The position numbers and the translations under genes are program-made. Shown in pieces: positions 1 through 8,664 of a stretch of DNA of 64,000 nt. Positions within the stretch are counted from its first letter, which is position 1, and every line of letters starts with the position of its first letter. Under the pieces are notes generated by a model that saw only the letters and a list, made by a program, of their open reading frames with translations, was not told the DNA's origin and made no database searches. This stretch comes from Vampirovibrionales bacterium (lineage in GTDB: Bacteria > Cyanobacteriota > Vampirovibrionia > Vampirovibrionales > Vampirovibrionaceae). The stretch is from NCBI GenBank assembly GCA_029262635.1, contig JAJCZA010000005.1, positions 62,001 through 126,000 on the forward strand. The letters are read 5' to 3'.

Positions 1-1
1 C

Positions 2-985
2 AAAGGTGTGGCTGATTTACAGGTTGAAAAACTGTCTGGGAGTGGACAATTGATTATCCAGCCTGATCGCCTGAAAATGGCCCGTTATGGGGTGAATATT
101 AGCGACATCCGTACCGTCGTACAAACTGCTATTTTAGGCACACCGGTATCTGAAGTCATTGACGGACGAAAACGCTTTACCATCCGAGTCAAGTTTCCCC
201 AAGGCAGTAATATCAACCCGGATCAGGTGGGCCAGCTTCTGATAGAGACAGCTAATGGACTCCGGCTACCACTGGCTCAGGTGGCGGATGTTTCCATTGG
301 TGAAGGGTTGGAGGTCATCAACCGGGAGTTCAGCCAGCGGCGAATTATTGTCCAGACCAATGTAAGGGGCCGAGATATTGGCTCCTTTGTAAAAGAAGGA
401 CAGGAGCGAATTGAACAATCCGTGAAACTGCCGCCCGGCTATTACATCGAGTGGGGCGGCCAGTTTGAAAACCAGCAGCGAGCCATGAACAAACTGATGC
501 TGGTGGTACCCTTATCCATTCTGATTATCTTCTTTCTCCTGATGGCAACGTTTTCATCCGCCAAACATGCCTTGCTGGTCATGCTGAATGTGCCGTTTGC
601 CCTGATTGGCGGTGTGATTGCCCTCTGGGTTCGTGGCATGTATCTCAATGTTCCAGCTTGTATCGGCTTTATTGCGCTCTTCGGGGTGGCTGTTTTGAAC
701 GGCTTAGTCTTAGTCTCTTATATGAACCAGTTACGATCCGAAGGTGTGGGCTTGATGGATGCCATCCGGCAAGGGGCTGAGACCCGGTTGCGCCCGGTGT
801 TAATGACAGCATTGGTCGCCACCTTGGGCTTTATGCCGATGGCCCTTTCCACTGGCTCTGGGGCGGAAGTCCAAAAACCGCTGGCTACCGTGGTTATTGG
901 GGGATTGATCACCTCAACATTACTGACCTTAGTCGTGCTTCCCGTTATTTATTGTTGGATCAATCAAAAACAGGAGAATGCTTAA
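2..985 (+). CDS. Heavy-metal RND efflux permease, C-terminal part (gene starts before the window)
   Basis: Inner-membrane proton-driven pump of the CusA/CzcA (HME-RND) type, which would export metal cations through a periplasmic adaptor and an outer-membrane channel. Only about the last 325 residues are present and the frame is open to the window edge, so the GTG at base 8 is not a real start. The first ~150 residues are periplasmic porter sequence. They are followed by the last group of membrane helices, with the family segment RLRPVLMTALVATLGFMPMA in the final third. The stop is followed by 233 bp without a convincing gene and then a metal P-type ATPase on the same strand, so both probably serve metal resistance. 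The family is clear, but the substrate metal cannot be read from this half of the protein. Confidence 0.9.
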   Translation, partial: KGVADLQVEKLSGSGQLIIQPDRLKMARYGVNISDIRTVVQTAILGTPVSEVIDGRKRFTIRVKFPQGSNINPDQVGQLLIETANGLRLPLAQVADVSIGEGLEVINREFSQRRIIVQTNVRGRDIGSFVKEGQERIEQSVKLPPGYYIEWGGQFENQQRAMNKLMLVVPLSILIIFFLLMATFSSAKHALLVMLNVPFALIGGVIALWVRGMYLNVPACIGFIALFGVAVLNGLVLVSYMNQLRSEGVGLMDAIRQGAETRLRPVLMTALVATLGFMPMALSTGSGAEVQKPLATVVIGGLITSTLLTLVVLPVIYCWINQKQENA

Positions 986-1218
986 AAAATGTATGAACCC
1001 AAATTGTTAGAATTACAATTTTCATTGCCGATGTGTTATTTCTCGTTTTACGCTGGCTTGGTCGAAAAAGCTGTTTTTGAGATCAGTGTGCTTTTTGAGC
1101 TTGCTAACCTCTGGAAAACCGTCTGCACATTTACAACTGGAGCGATCCAGCCACACTCGGAGATAAATAAGACAAGACATTTTAACCCGCACGATAATTA
1201 GTTTAAGGATTTGAAATA

Positions 1219-3132
1219 ATGGGACACGATGTCACTGGAAAAGATGGTTTTGAAGGCCGTTGGTACCAACATCCTGTTTTAAGGAATACCCTTTTTGCCA
1301 CGGTACTCACCAGTATAGCGTATGCTTTGGAACATTGGATGGGCGTTTCTCATCATGTTGAGGTGGCCTTGTACGGTATTGCCATCGTCATCGGTGGTTA
1401 TCACTGGGCTTGGGAGGGGATTGAAGAGTTCATCGAAGAACGGTGCATTGGTATTGAAGTCCTGATGATGGCCGCCACCATTGGGGCAATTGTTCTGGGG
1501 ATGTGGGATGAAGCCGCTTTTTTAGTTGTTTTGTATGGTGCTGCTGAAGGGCTGGAAGAATATACCTTTGCCAAAACACGGGCTTCTATCCGAAAGCTAT
1601 TGGATTTGGCTCCAAAAGAAGCCCGTATTGAGAAGGCCGGTGAGGAAGTGATGATCCCGGCAGAGACACTTGATGAAGGGGATATTTTTATCGTAAAGCC
1701 TGGGGAGTCTCTTCCCACAGATGGCATCATTATCCATGGACGATCCAGTATTAACGAAGCCGCAGTTACTGGAGAGTCATTGCCTGTTGAAAAAGAAGAG
1801 GGAATGAAAGTCTTTGCGGCCACCATTAACCAGGATGGCCGCTTGGAAGTTCGTGTGACTGTGGCCTACGAAAACAACACCCTCTCTAAAATGGTTCACA
1901 TGGTCGAAGAAGCCAGGGAGCAAAAAAGCCAACGGCAACTTTTTATCGAATTGTTTGGCGAAAAATATACGCCTGCCGTTTTATTTGTGGCACTCCTGTT
2001 ATTGGTCATCCCACCCTTATTGGGGGCCTCTTTTGACTATTGGGGAACGAAAGCGGTGGTCTTGCTGGTGGCAGCGGCTCCGTGTGCACTGGTTATGTCT
2101 ACACCGGTTGCCATTGCAACAGGGATTGGCACCGCAGGGAAGAATGGTGTGCTTATCAAAGGAGGCATGCACCTGGAAAACCTAGGAAAGCTCAAAGCAA
2201 TCGCCTTTGATAAAACCGGAACCCTCACAGAGGGGAAGCCCAGGGTTTCTGATATCATGGCCCTAGAAGTAAACGACAAACGCCTAATGCAACTGGCCTC
2301 CAGCCTGGAGAGATCGTCCACCCATCCTCTGGCACAAGCCATCGTTGAGAAAGCAAAAGAATTAGGGGTAGAGCCGGTTGAGATCAGTGATTTCCGATCT
2401 CTTACCGGAGCCGGGGTTCAAGGTCAGATTGATAATGAACTGTATTATCTCGGCAAGCCCAAACTCTTTGAAGAGATGGGATTAAAGCCTGATGCTCAAA
2501 TCGGTGCATTACAAGAGGAGGGGAAAACGGTTGTTTTAGTGGGGACGAAGGAAAAGATTGTGGGCGTGATTGGAATAGCCGATCAAATCCGTGATGAATC
2601 ACGGCAGGTCATTCAAGCCTTGCATCAGTTGGGCATTAAAGTTGCCATGCTGACAGGGGACAATGAAAGAGCGGCTCGTGCCATTGCCAAAAAACTTGAA
2701 ATGGATGATGTTCGAGCGGATCTAAAACCGGAAGATAAGATTCAGGCAATCGAGGAACTGGAGCAAAAATACGGGACTGTTGCCATGGTGGGTGATGGCA
2801 TCAATGATGCACCTGCATTGGCCAGGGCCACCGTGGGAATTGCTATGGGAACTGCTGGGACTGATGCAGCCATTGAGGCGGCAGATGTTGCTTTAATGGG
2901 TGATGACCTGAATAAAGTCCTTTACGCCACTTCTCTGGGGAAAAAGTCTCAACAGATCAGCACCCAAAATATTATTTTTTCTTTAGTGGTTCTTGCAGCC
3001 TTAATTCCCTCGGCACTGATAGGATGGCTTAGTCTTGCTGGAGCCGTTTTCTTTCATGAAATTTCAGAAATTTTAGCGGTATTAAATGGCCTTAGAGTAG
3101 CAAGACATCAGATAAAAGGATATTGCCAATAA
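1219..3132 (+). CDS. P1B-type metal-transporting ATPase (P1B-4-like, APC motif)
   Basis: ATP-driven inner-membrane exporter of transition-metal ions, 637 residues. It has the phosphatase-loop TGES near residue 183, the phosphorylation site DKTGT near 331, the HP dipeptide (STHPLA) near 374 and GDGINDAPALA near 525. There is no N-terminal HMA metal-binding domain. The transmembrane metal motif is A-A-P-C-A-L (about residue 283-288) rather than CPC. The last helix carries H-E-I-S-E followed by LNGLR near residue 612, which resembles the HEGGT/LNGLR block of P1B-4 (CoaT/CtpD, cobalt or iron) pumps and not the D-T-G-A-T of ZntA. AAGGA at 1204-1208 serves as ribosome binding site. Metal specificity is an inference from the two motifs. 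Confidence 0.9.
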   Translation: MGHDVTGKDGFEGRWYQHPVLRNTLFATVLTSIAYALEHWMGVSHHVEVALYGIAIVIGGYHWAWEGIEEFIEERCIGIEVLMMAATIGAIVLGMWDEAAFLVVLYGAAEGLEEYTFAKTRASIRKLLDLAPKEARIEKAGEEVMIPAETLDEGDIFIVKPGESLPTDGIIIHGRSSINEAAVTGESLPVEKEEGMKVFAATINQDGRLEVRVTVAYENNTLSKMVHMVEEAREQKSQRQLFIELFGEKYTPAVLFVALLLLVIPPLLGASFDYWGTKAVVLLVAAAPCALVMSTPVAIATGIGTAGKNGVLIKGGMHLENLGKLKAIAFDKTGTLTEGKPRVSDIMALEVNDKRLMQLASSLERSSTHPLAQAIVEKAKELGVEPVEISDFRSLTGAGVQGQIDNELYYLGKPKLFEEMGLKPDAQIGALQEEGKTVVLVGTKEKIVGVIGIADQIRDESRQVIQALHQLGIKVAMLTGDNERAARAIAKKLEMDDVRADLKPEDKIQAIEELEQKYGTVAMVGDGINDAPALARATVGIAMGTAGTDAAIEAADVALMGDDLNKVLYATSLGKKSQQISTQNIIFSLVVLAALIPSALIGWLSLAGAVFFHEISEILAVLNGLRVARHQIKGYCQ

Positions 3133-3175
3133 CATCAAATACAAAATTCAGGCTTTAAAAATCGGCTTAATCCTA

Positions 3176-3829
3176 TTACTGAAATGATGATCGGCAACAT
3201 TCCGGGAGATCCTCAATCAGGTAGCTTAGTGTCTTCTCGGCCTTGGTAATAAATTCGGCCATGCTGTCTACCATCCGGTAGCGAGGGTGATTAGACCAAA
3301 CCGCATGGATTTTTTCATCAATTTGGGCGGCCTGATGCGCAGTTTCTATCCGAATCGGGTTTTGATGGTTATAGCCTTGATCCTCAGAAGGTGTTCGCAA
3401 ATGGATAACAGAGTAGTATTTGTCATACGTCTCTGCCAGCGTTGTACCGGTTGCTTGCCAAAAAGACTCATCATCATCCGGCCAATACGCCAGTCCGTCT
3501 GGTACGCCCCGATCACATAAACCCAATGCCCATTGATGTTCACCCAGTACCAGGTTTTCCATCTCTTGCTGGACATGCATAATCGCTTTTTGTGCAGCTT
3601 GCCTTGCGGAGTTGGATTCTAATCGCCAAAAGCCCCCACCAAAAACAATCGAGGCTGCTTCAGGCAATATTGCAATATGATTACATAGTTGTTTTCTGGC
3701 AATCTCCAAAACGGCTGTCTTCCCAGCCCCTGGCCCGCCTGTCAAAACAACGAGCTTTGTCTGATGAACCATTGTTTTACAAATACAATCTCTTTCACAG
3801 ACAGAGGGCTTATTTACACTTAAATCCAT
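3176..3829 (-). CDS. AAA-domain P-loop NTPase (NadR/Ttd14-like fold)
   Basis: Small cytoplasmic P-loop protein of 217 residues with Walker A GGPGAGKT at residues 31-38. A kinase-like layout follows: a PEAAS segment and then LCDRGVPDGLAYWP, which resembles the DRG/acceptor region of AAA_28 (NadR/Ttd14-type) domains that phosphorylate or bind small metabolites. The start at 3829 is supported by GGGAG eight bases upstream; an internal ATG at 3772 would still keep the P-loop. It is the last gene of the long minus-strand series, 37 bp after the beta-CASP hydrolase, and faces the P1B ATPase tail to tail. The substrate is unknown. Confidence 0.7.
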   Translation of the reverse strand: MDLSVNKPSVCERDCICKTMVHQTKLVVLTGGPGAGKTAVLEIARKQLCNHIAILPEAASIVFGGGFWRLESNSARQAAQKAIMHVQQEMENLVLGEHQWALGLCDRGVPDGLAYWPDDDESFWQATGTTLAETYDKYYSVIHLRTPSEDQGYNHQNPIRIETAHQAAQIDEKIHAVWSNHPRYRMVDSMAEFITKAEKTLSYLIEDLPECCRSSFQ

Positions 3830-3866
3830 CGTTTATCTCCCTCACATTTTCCAGTATTTTTGGCTT

Positions 3867-5231
3867 TCATGACAAGTGCTCCACATCCAAGTATTGAGGA
3901 ATAGAAGCTTCCCATCTAAATCGTTCTTGAATCTTCTGCTGGAGCGATGTTGCCGATTCCAGAGACCCATGCGTGATAAAAACCTTTTTCGGTGGTGTCT
4001 TCAGGCCGGACAACCATGAAAGCATCTCTTCGTAATCGGCATGTGCGGAGGTATTGGTTAATCCTTCGACACGGGCACGAACTGGAATATCCTGACCATG
4101 AATCCGAATGGTTTTATCGCCTCGAAGAATTTTATCGCCCCGTGTGCCTTCGGCCTGAAACCCGGTGAATAGAATCGTATTTTTCCGGTGAGGCGCAAAA
4201 TGCTTGAGATGGTGCAAAATCCGGCCACCGGTAGCCATCCCGCTGGCTGAAATGATCACGCAAGGCATCAACTGGTTATTCAGTTGCTTGGATTCCTCCG
4301 CCGTTCTTAGGTAGGTGGCCACATGACATGTCCGTTTGCATTCATCGGCAGAGAGCCGGTGCTCATCACCATGCTTGCACATTAAATCCGTGGCGTTAAT
4401 AGACATAGGACTATCCAGGTAAATCGGAAGCGTGTCTGGAATGTTTCCCTGTTGTTTGAGTGTCGAAAGATGATAGAGCATGTGTTGCGCCCGGCCAACA
4501 GCAAAAGCTGGAATCACGACCGACCCACCGTGAGAGACGGTTTCCCGAACAATCTGCCCGATTTCCTCTGTGGGATCGGTTTGGCTATGCAGGCGGTTGC
4601 CATAGGTTGATTCGACAACCAGATAGTCCACGGGTTCAATCGGCTCCGGTGCTAGCATGACCGGATCATGGGGGCGGCCCAAATCTCCCGAAAATAACAG
4701 GCGCGTATCCTTGCTTTGAAGCACCACAAAGGCAGCTCCCAGAATATGCCCAGCCCGGTGAAGGGTAAACGAAAAATCATGATCGTTTAAGAGGGTTTTC
4801 TGCCCAAACCCCACCGGTTCAAAATACTTCAGGGAATCTTCCGCCTCTTTTTTAGTGTAGAGCGGCAAAGCAGGCTTGTGTTTACTATAGCCGTATTTGT
4901 TGGCCATCCGGGCGTCTTCTTCCTGAAGATAGCCACTATCCGGCAACATGATCCGACACAAATCAGTCGTCGCAGCAGATGTGTATATTTTCCCCCGGAA
5001 GCCCCCTTTCACCAGCTTGGGGATATAGCCGCTGTGATCAATATGGGCATGGGTCAGGATCAGGGCATCAATGTCTTTGGGTGAAACAGGCAGTGGTTTC
5101 CAGTTACGAAGCCGGTGCTCTTTGAAGCCTTGGAACAAGCCGCAATCCACCATCACCTTTTTGCCTCCGGCTTCCACCAGGTATTTGGAACCTGTGACCG
5201 TTTCTGTCGCACCCCAAAAAGTTAATCTCAT
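3867..5231 (-). CDS. MBL-fold RNA hydrolase, beta-CASP/RMMBL family
   Basis: Cytoplasmic zinc-dependent nuclease-type hydrolase of 454 residues, related to CPSF73-like enzymes. The zinc-binding motif is HAHIDH at residues 61-66. A beta-CASP region follows in the middle third (VVIPAFAVGRAQHML and SASGMATGGRILHHL), and the RMMBL tail contains FTGFQAEGTRG and SAHADYEE. The length is usual for the bacterial family. GAGG sits about nine bases before the ATG. Genes of this type often occur in stress and energy islands. Whether the natural substrate is RNA is family knowledge, not visible here. Confidence 0.9.
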   Translation of the reverse strand: MRLTFWGATETVTGSKYLVEAGGKKVMVDCGLFQGFKEHRLRNWKPLPVSPKDIDALILTHAHIDHSGYIPKLVKGGFRGKIYTSAATTDLCRIMLPDSGYLQEEDARMANKYGYSKHKPALPLYTKKEAEDSLKYFEPVGFGQKTLLNDHDFSFTLHRAGHILGAAFVVLQSKDTRLLFSGDLGRPHDPVMLAPEPIEPVDYLVVESTYGNRLHSQTDPTEEIGQIVRETVSHGGSVVIPAFAVGRAQHMLYHLSTLKQQGNIPDTLPIYLDSPMSINATDLMCKHGDEHRLSADECKRTCHVATYLRTAEESKQLNNQLMPCVIISASGMATGGRILHHLKHFAPHRKNTILFTGFQAEGTRGDKILRGDKTIRIHGQDIPVRARVEGLTNTSAHADYEEMLSWLSGLKTPPKKVFITHGSLESATSLQQKIQERFRWEASIPQYLDVEHLS

Positions 5232-5281
5232 TTTTCACCGCCTCATTGTTTTAAAAACATTAAATAACAAGTGTGTTTTCG

Positions 5282-5290
5282 TGTTATAGT
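5282..5290 (+). promoter_or_regulatory. Possible extended -10 promoter for the 5326 gene
   Basis: The 94-bp divergent space contains TG-T-TATAGT, an extended -10 element about 36 bp before the ATG at 5326. No good -35 box is visible at the usual spacing, so this is tentative. The same TGNTATAGT form recurs before the superoxide dismutase gene. Confidence 0.35.
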
Positions 5291-5325
5291 TTTCCCAGAA
5301 AGTCGTTCCAGAGAGGGAAAAAACG

Positions 5326-5694
5326 ATGTCAGTTACCGCTCGATACAAGAAACCGCTTGCCACCTTTGGGTTGTTGATGATGGTTTTAACCTTAACAGCC
5401 ATGAACACCGCCTTTGCCTGTAAACCGCACTGGATTAAGGGGCTTTACGAGGATAAGCAGGTTGTCCAGTTGGACGACGACACGTTGTGGCAGGTTAAGG
5501 ATATTTGTTCTGCTCATGTCAAACATGTCCAATGGGAGCAGGGAACCAACGTGTTGCTTTGCCATGAAGACCAAAAAGTTCTGAAGCTGAAAAACATTGA
5601 TGTGCCAGAAAAAGAACAGGAATGGGTATTTGTTCAACCAATCTCTTCTGTTGAATCGGCCCCGGATTCCTGCCCACATCTGAAAGATCAGTAG
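5326..5694 (+). CDS. Secreted small protein of unknown function
   Basis: 122 residues, not recognised. The first ~32 residues form a signal peptide: basic start (RYKK), hydrophobic stretch, and small residues before cleavage near AFA-CKP. Three further Cys residues (in DICSAH, LLCHED and DSCPH) suggest an exported, possibly disulfide-bonded or metal-binding protein. The cysteine right after the signal region might also be a lipidation site, although AFAC is not a good lipobox. GAGGG lies about eight bases upstream of ATG. It is the only plus-strand gene inside the minus-strand series from 3.2 to 31.6 kb. Small exported Cys-containing proteins are common next to metal-efflux genes; the role here is inference. 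Confidence 0.65.
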   Translation: MSVTARYKKPLATFGLLMMVLTLTAMNTAFACKPHWIKGLYEDKQVVQLDDDTLWQVKDICSAHVKHVQWEQGTNVLLCHEDQKVLKLKNIDVPEKEQEWVFVQPISSVESAPDSCPHLKDQ

Positions 5695-5714
5695 GTGTCT
5701 ATTCAAAACGTTTT

Positions 5715-5975
5715 CTAATGGCATGCTTTGGCAACCTTGTTATAGATAAATGTGAACAGTAGCCCGCAGACTAGCCCATCGGCAAAGCTCCATGCGGCAC
5801 CGATGAAAGAACCGGTTAAGGTTGGCTCAAAGCCGATATAAACGGAAGCCATCATATCCACCATGGGTTTCCCCCAATTGACGAACGTAGCCATGATGCC
5901 TACAAAAAACATGCAGATTGCCCAAAAAATACCGATGGACAAACTGACCACCTTATAATTTAACAATTGTGTCAT
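5715..5975 (-). CDS. Small two-helix membrane protein (holin-like family)
   Basis: 86 residues with two predicted membrane helices (about residues 10-32 and 55-78). The small-residue and aromatic pattern (GIFWAICMFFVG, SVYIGFEPTLTGSFIGAAW, FADGL) matches a short protein family usually labelled bacteriophage holin but widely found outside phages. I chose the ATG at 5975 because AGGAGG is seven bases upstream; the first ATG at 5981 sits only one base after it. The gene follows the SLC13 transporter by 11 bp, so it is probably co-transcribed as the last gene of that run. A lysis function is not indicated by the neighbours. Confidence 0.7.
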   Translation of the reverse strand: MTQLLNYKVVSLSIGIFWAICMFFVGIMATFVNWGKPMVDMMASVYIGFEPTLTGSFIGAAWSFADGLVCGLLFTFIYNKVAKACH

Positions 5976-5986
5976 TTTCATTCCTC

Positions 5987-7507
5987 CTATTCAAAAAATA
6001 ACCGACCTAAAAAATACACATACAGCGCTGTAATAACGGCTCCTATCAGATTTAAAAAGATTCCGCTTTTTGTCATATCGGAAATTTTCAGCCGTTCCGA
6101 ACCAAAGACAATGGCATTGGGTGGCGTGGCCACCGGCAGCATAAAGGCGCAGGAGGCGGCAATAGTAGCCGGAATCATAAACCACATGGGTGGTACGTGG
6201 ATTGTAACAGCCAGTGTCGCTAGAATCGGTAAAATCATCTGGGTACTGGCTGTATTGGATGTGAACTCCGTCAAAAACGTCATACCCAAACAGATAAACA
6301 GGGTGATCAAAAGAGGGGGCCAGTTCTCAATAAAAGCAAAATGACTACCCAGACATTCGGAAAGTCCACTTGCCATCACGCCCGCAGCCAGAGCAAACCC
6401 GCCTCCGAATAACCATAAAATTCCCCAGGGAAAATCTCTTAAATCCTCCCATCGTAATAGTTTTCCATTTGCAGGATCTTTCGCCGGTAGAAAGAAAAGG
6501 AGTAACGCCATACCAATAGCCACCGTCCCATCATCGACCAAACTAAATGAGTCACCTGTGGCCGTGGTATGTAAGAACCAGTTGCCCCACCCAGGAAAAG
6601 TAAAAGTGCCAATAATCAGATCGGATCGGGTAAGCCATAATAAAGCCGTCAGGGCAAAAATAACCAATACCCACTTTTCCTCATATTTCATCCTCCCAAG
6701 CGATTTGCGTTGTTGTTGAAACAATCCCTGATCCACATTAAAATCAATGCCGTTGAAACAAAACTTCCATACCAGAAACCCCCAGGTAATAAGCAGTAAC
6801 AGCAAGGTTAAAGGCAATGCAAAAAGCATCCATTGGGAAAAAGAAATTTCGGGAGCGGTCTCAAACTGCATGGCATAAATTTGCTTGAAAATCATATTGG
6901 GAGGCGTCCCAATCAATGTCGCCACACCACCAATAGAGGCTGCGTATGCAATAGCCAGAAGCAGACCTATTCCAAAGCGGGAAACACTTTCCTTTGAAAG
7001 CTGTTCTTCCAGGTTGGTAATAACAGCCAAGGCGATAGGGAGCATCATCATGGCCGTCGCCGTATTGGAAATCCACATGGAAAGAAAAGCAGAAGCCGCC
7101 ATAAACCCTAAATACAATCTTTTTGGGCTGATTCCCAAGGTATCAATAATAAGCAGGGCAATCCGCTTATGAAGCATCCAGCGTTGCATGGCAATGGCAA
7201 TCATAAAGCCACCCATAAACAGAAAAATAACAGAATTTATATACTTCGTTGCAACCTCTTGTCCGGGCATAATGTGTAACAACGGAAAAAGAACGACAGG
7301 AAGCAGGGCTGTCACAGCCAACGGTACGATTTCCGTAACCCACCAGATAGCCATCCATACAGCAATGGCCAGCATTTGTGTGACCTCCGGTTGTCCGTGC
7401 TGCAACTCTACAAAAAGCGAAATAATGATGGCAGATAATGGTCCACCCCAGAAGGCGAGGAGTTTTTTGAACCGATCCGTTGGTTGTGCAATTTGAAAAA
7501 ATGCCAT
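5987..7507 (-). CDS. SLC13/DASS-family sodium:anion symporter
   Basis: Inner-membrane transporter of 506 residues with 11 or more hydrophobic helices. It has the two hallmark SNT signatures of the divalent-anion:sodium symporter family: ISNTATAMMMLP in the first half and TSNTASTQMILP in the second. These motifs bind sodium and a carboxylate or sulfate substrate in characterised members (family knowledge). GAGGA precedes the ATG. It starts 10 bp after the acyltransferase stop. Next to PEP carboxykinase and lactate dehydrogenase, a dicarboxylate substrate is a reasonable inference, but sulfate cannot be excluded. Confidence 0.88.
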   Translation of the reverse strand: MAFFQIAQPTDRFKKLLAFWGGPLSAIIISLFVELQHGQPEVTQMLAIAVWMAIWWVTEIVPLAVTALLPVVLFPLLHIMPGQEVATKYINSVIFLFMGGFMIAIAMQRWMLHKRIALLIIDTLGISPKRLYLGFMAASAFLSMWISNTATAMMMLPIALAVITNLEEQLSKESVSRFGIGLLLAIAYAASIGGVATLIGTPPNMIFKQIYAMQFETAPEISFSQWMLFALPLTLLLLLITWGFLVWKFCFNGIDFNVDQGLFQQQRKSLGRMKYEEKWVLVIFALTALLWLTRSDLIIGTFTFPGWGNWFLHTTATGDSFSLVDDGTVAIGMALLLFFLPAKDPANGKLLRWEDLRDFPWGILWLFGGGFALAAGVMASGLSECLGSHFAFIENWPPLLITLFICLGMTFLTEFTSNTASTQMILPILATLAVTIHVPPMWFMIPATIAASCAFMLPVATPPNAIVFGSERLKISDMTKSGIFLNLIGAVITALYVYFLGRLFFE

Positions 7508-7517
7508 CGCGTAATCC

Positions 7518-8663
7518 TCAAACTGTTCTTGAAATCATTAGACGCTGCTTAATATATTGACGGAAGGGTGTCTCAATAAACCGATAGCATTCATATGAAA
7601 GAATTAAACAAACCATTAACAGAAGTAATGTCAATAATAAGCCAGGAAACACAGAGATTTGAGTTGCTTTAACGTTGAAAAAATTCTCAATTACCAAAAT
7701 ACCATACTGAAGAATAGGCCGGTGTAAGAGATAAAACGCATAACTGATTTCGCCGCCTAAAATAATCCAGGGATTTGTCAGGAAATTAAATGTAATCTGA
7801 TAACGCTCAAGTAAAGCTAAAGAAAGGATTAAAAACGCAGAGAATGGTATATAGTAATAAAAATTGAAATTTTTTGCCGGTAACCCAATAGTATCAAAAA
7901 TGTAAGAATAAAAGACTGGCTGCAAAAAGATTAATAAGGTTACTCCAAAAAATAATAGCTTCCATAGACTTAAATGTTTTATTGTAAGCCAGGACCGATA
8001 GTTTTCAAATGATAGATGGGTAAATATGTAACCGATAGTCATGCCTACAAAGAATTCGAGTAAGCGATTAACAGGGAAATATCCGGCTGTAATATATTCA
8101 CTATTCGATAAGAAATAATTTGTAGAAGCAATATAGGTCACAAAGATGGCTGTAAATAAAAGCACTCTTTTTCTAACATTTTTTAAGAAAACAACCCCTA
8201 ATAACGGGAAAACTGCATAAAAGAACGCTTCCACATATATTGTCCAGGTCGGTATATTTATTAAGCTAATTGAAGGGTAAAAGTATTTTAAGACAGACAG
8301 GTTTACGAGTAGCTGGAACCATGAAAAAGAATTTTCGGGAAAAAGTAAGATTAATGGAACTGCAAAAAGAACGCCAATAAAAAACATAGGGTAAACTCTT
8401 GCAAAACGAGAAACATAAAATTGATAAATGGAAAATTTATCTTTCTGATTTGGTGATAAATAATTAACAAATAAGACAAATCCACTTAAGACAAAGAATA
8501 TGGAAACACCTGCAACACCTAAATCTTTTAGCAGATAAAATGATGTACCGCCGTTAATTCCAAAGAAATAATCAAATAGTTCAAGATGCGAAATAAATAC
8601 CAGCAGTGCTGCATAAAATCGAATTCCCGTTAAGCTAAGAATCTGTTCTTTATTTTTGACCAT
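7518..8663 (-). CDS. Acyltransferase 3 family membrane protein
   Basis: About 381 residues with some ten membrane helices. The N-terminus (LTGIRFYAALLVFISH) carries the R and H typical of acyltransferase-3 (OafA/NodX-type) proteins, followed by SIFFVLSGFVLF. Such proteins O-acetylate exported sugars or lipids (family knowledge). The start at 8663 has GAGGT six bases upstream and lies one base after the stop of the GH15 gene. A longer reading frame from 8741 would extend into the GH15 gene and is less likely. Base composition stands out: two 60-base lines that I counted hold 19 and 22 G+C, against 33 in a line of the neighbouring GH15 gene. This suggests a separate, recent origin. The target molecule is unknown. 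Confidence 0.85.
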   Translation of the reverse strand: MVKNKEQILSLTGIRFYAALLVFISHLELFDYFFGINGGTSFYLLKDLGVAGVSIFFVLSGFVLFVNYLSPNQKDKFSIYQFYVSRFARVYPMFFIGVLFAVPLILLFPENSFSWFQLLVNLSVLKYFYPSISLINIPTWTIYVEAFFYAVFPLLGVVFLKNVRKRVLLFTAIFVTYIASTNYFLSNSEYITAGYFPVNRLLEFFVGMTIGYIFTHLSFENYRSWLTIKHLSLWKLLFFGVTLLIFLQPVFYSYIFDTIGLPAKNFNFYYYIPFSAFLILSLALLERYQITFNFLTNPWIILGGEISYAFYLLHRPILQYGILVIENFFNVKATQISVFPGLLLTLLLLMVCLILSYECYRFIETPFRQYIKQRLMISRTV

Positions 8664-8664
8664 A

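Noticed and set aside
989-1201. 70-residue plus-strand ORF between the RND fragment and the P1B ATPase
   Set aside because: No ribosome binding site, no domain-like pattern, composition like non-coding DNA; probably leader or spacer sequence.
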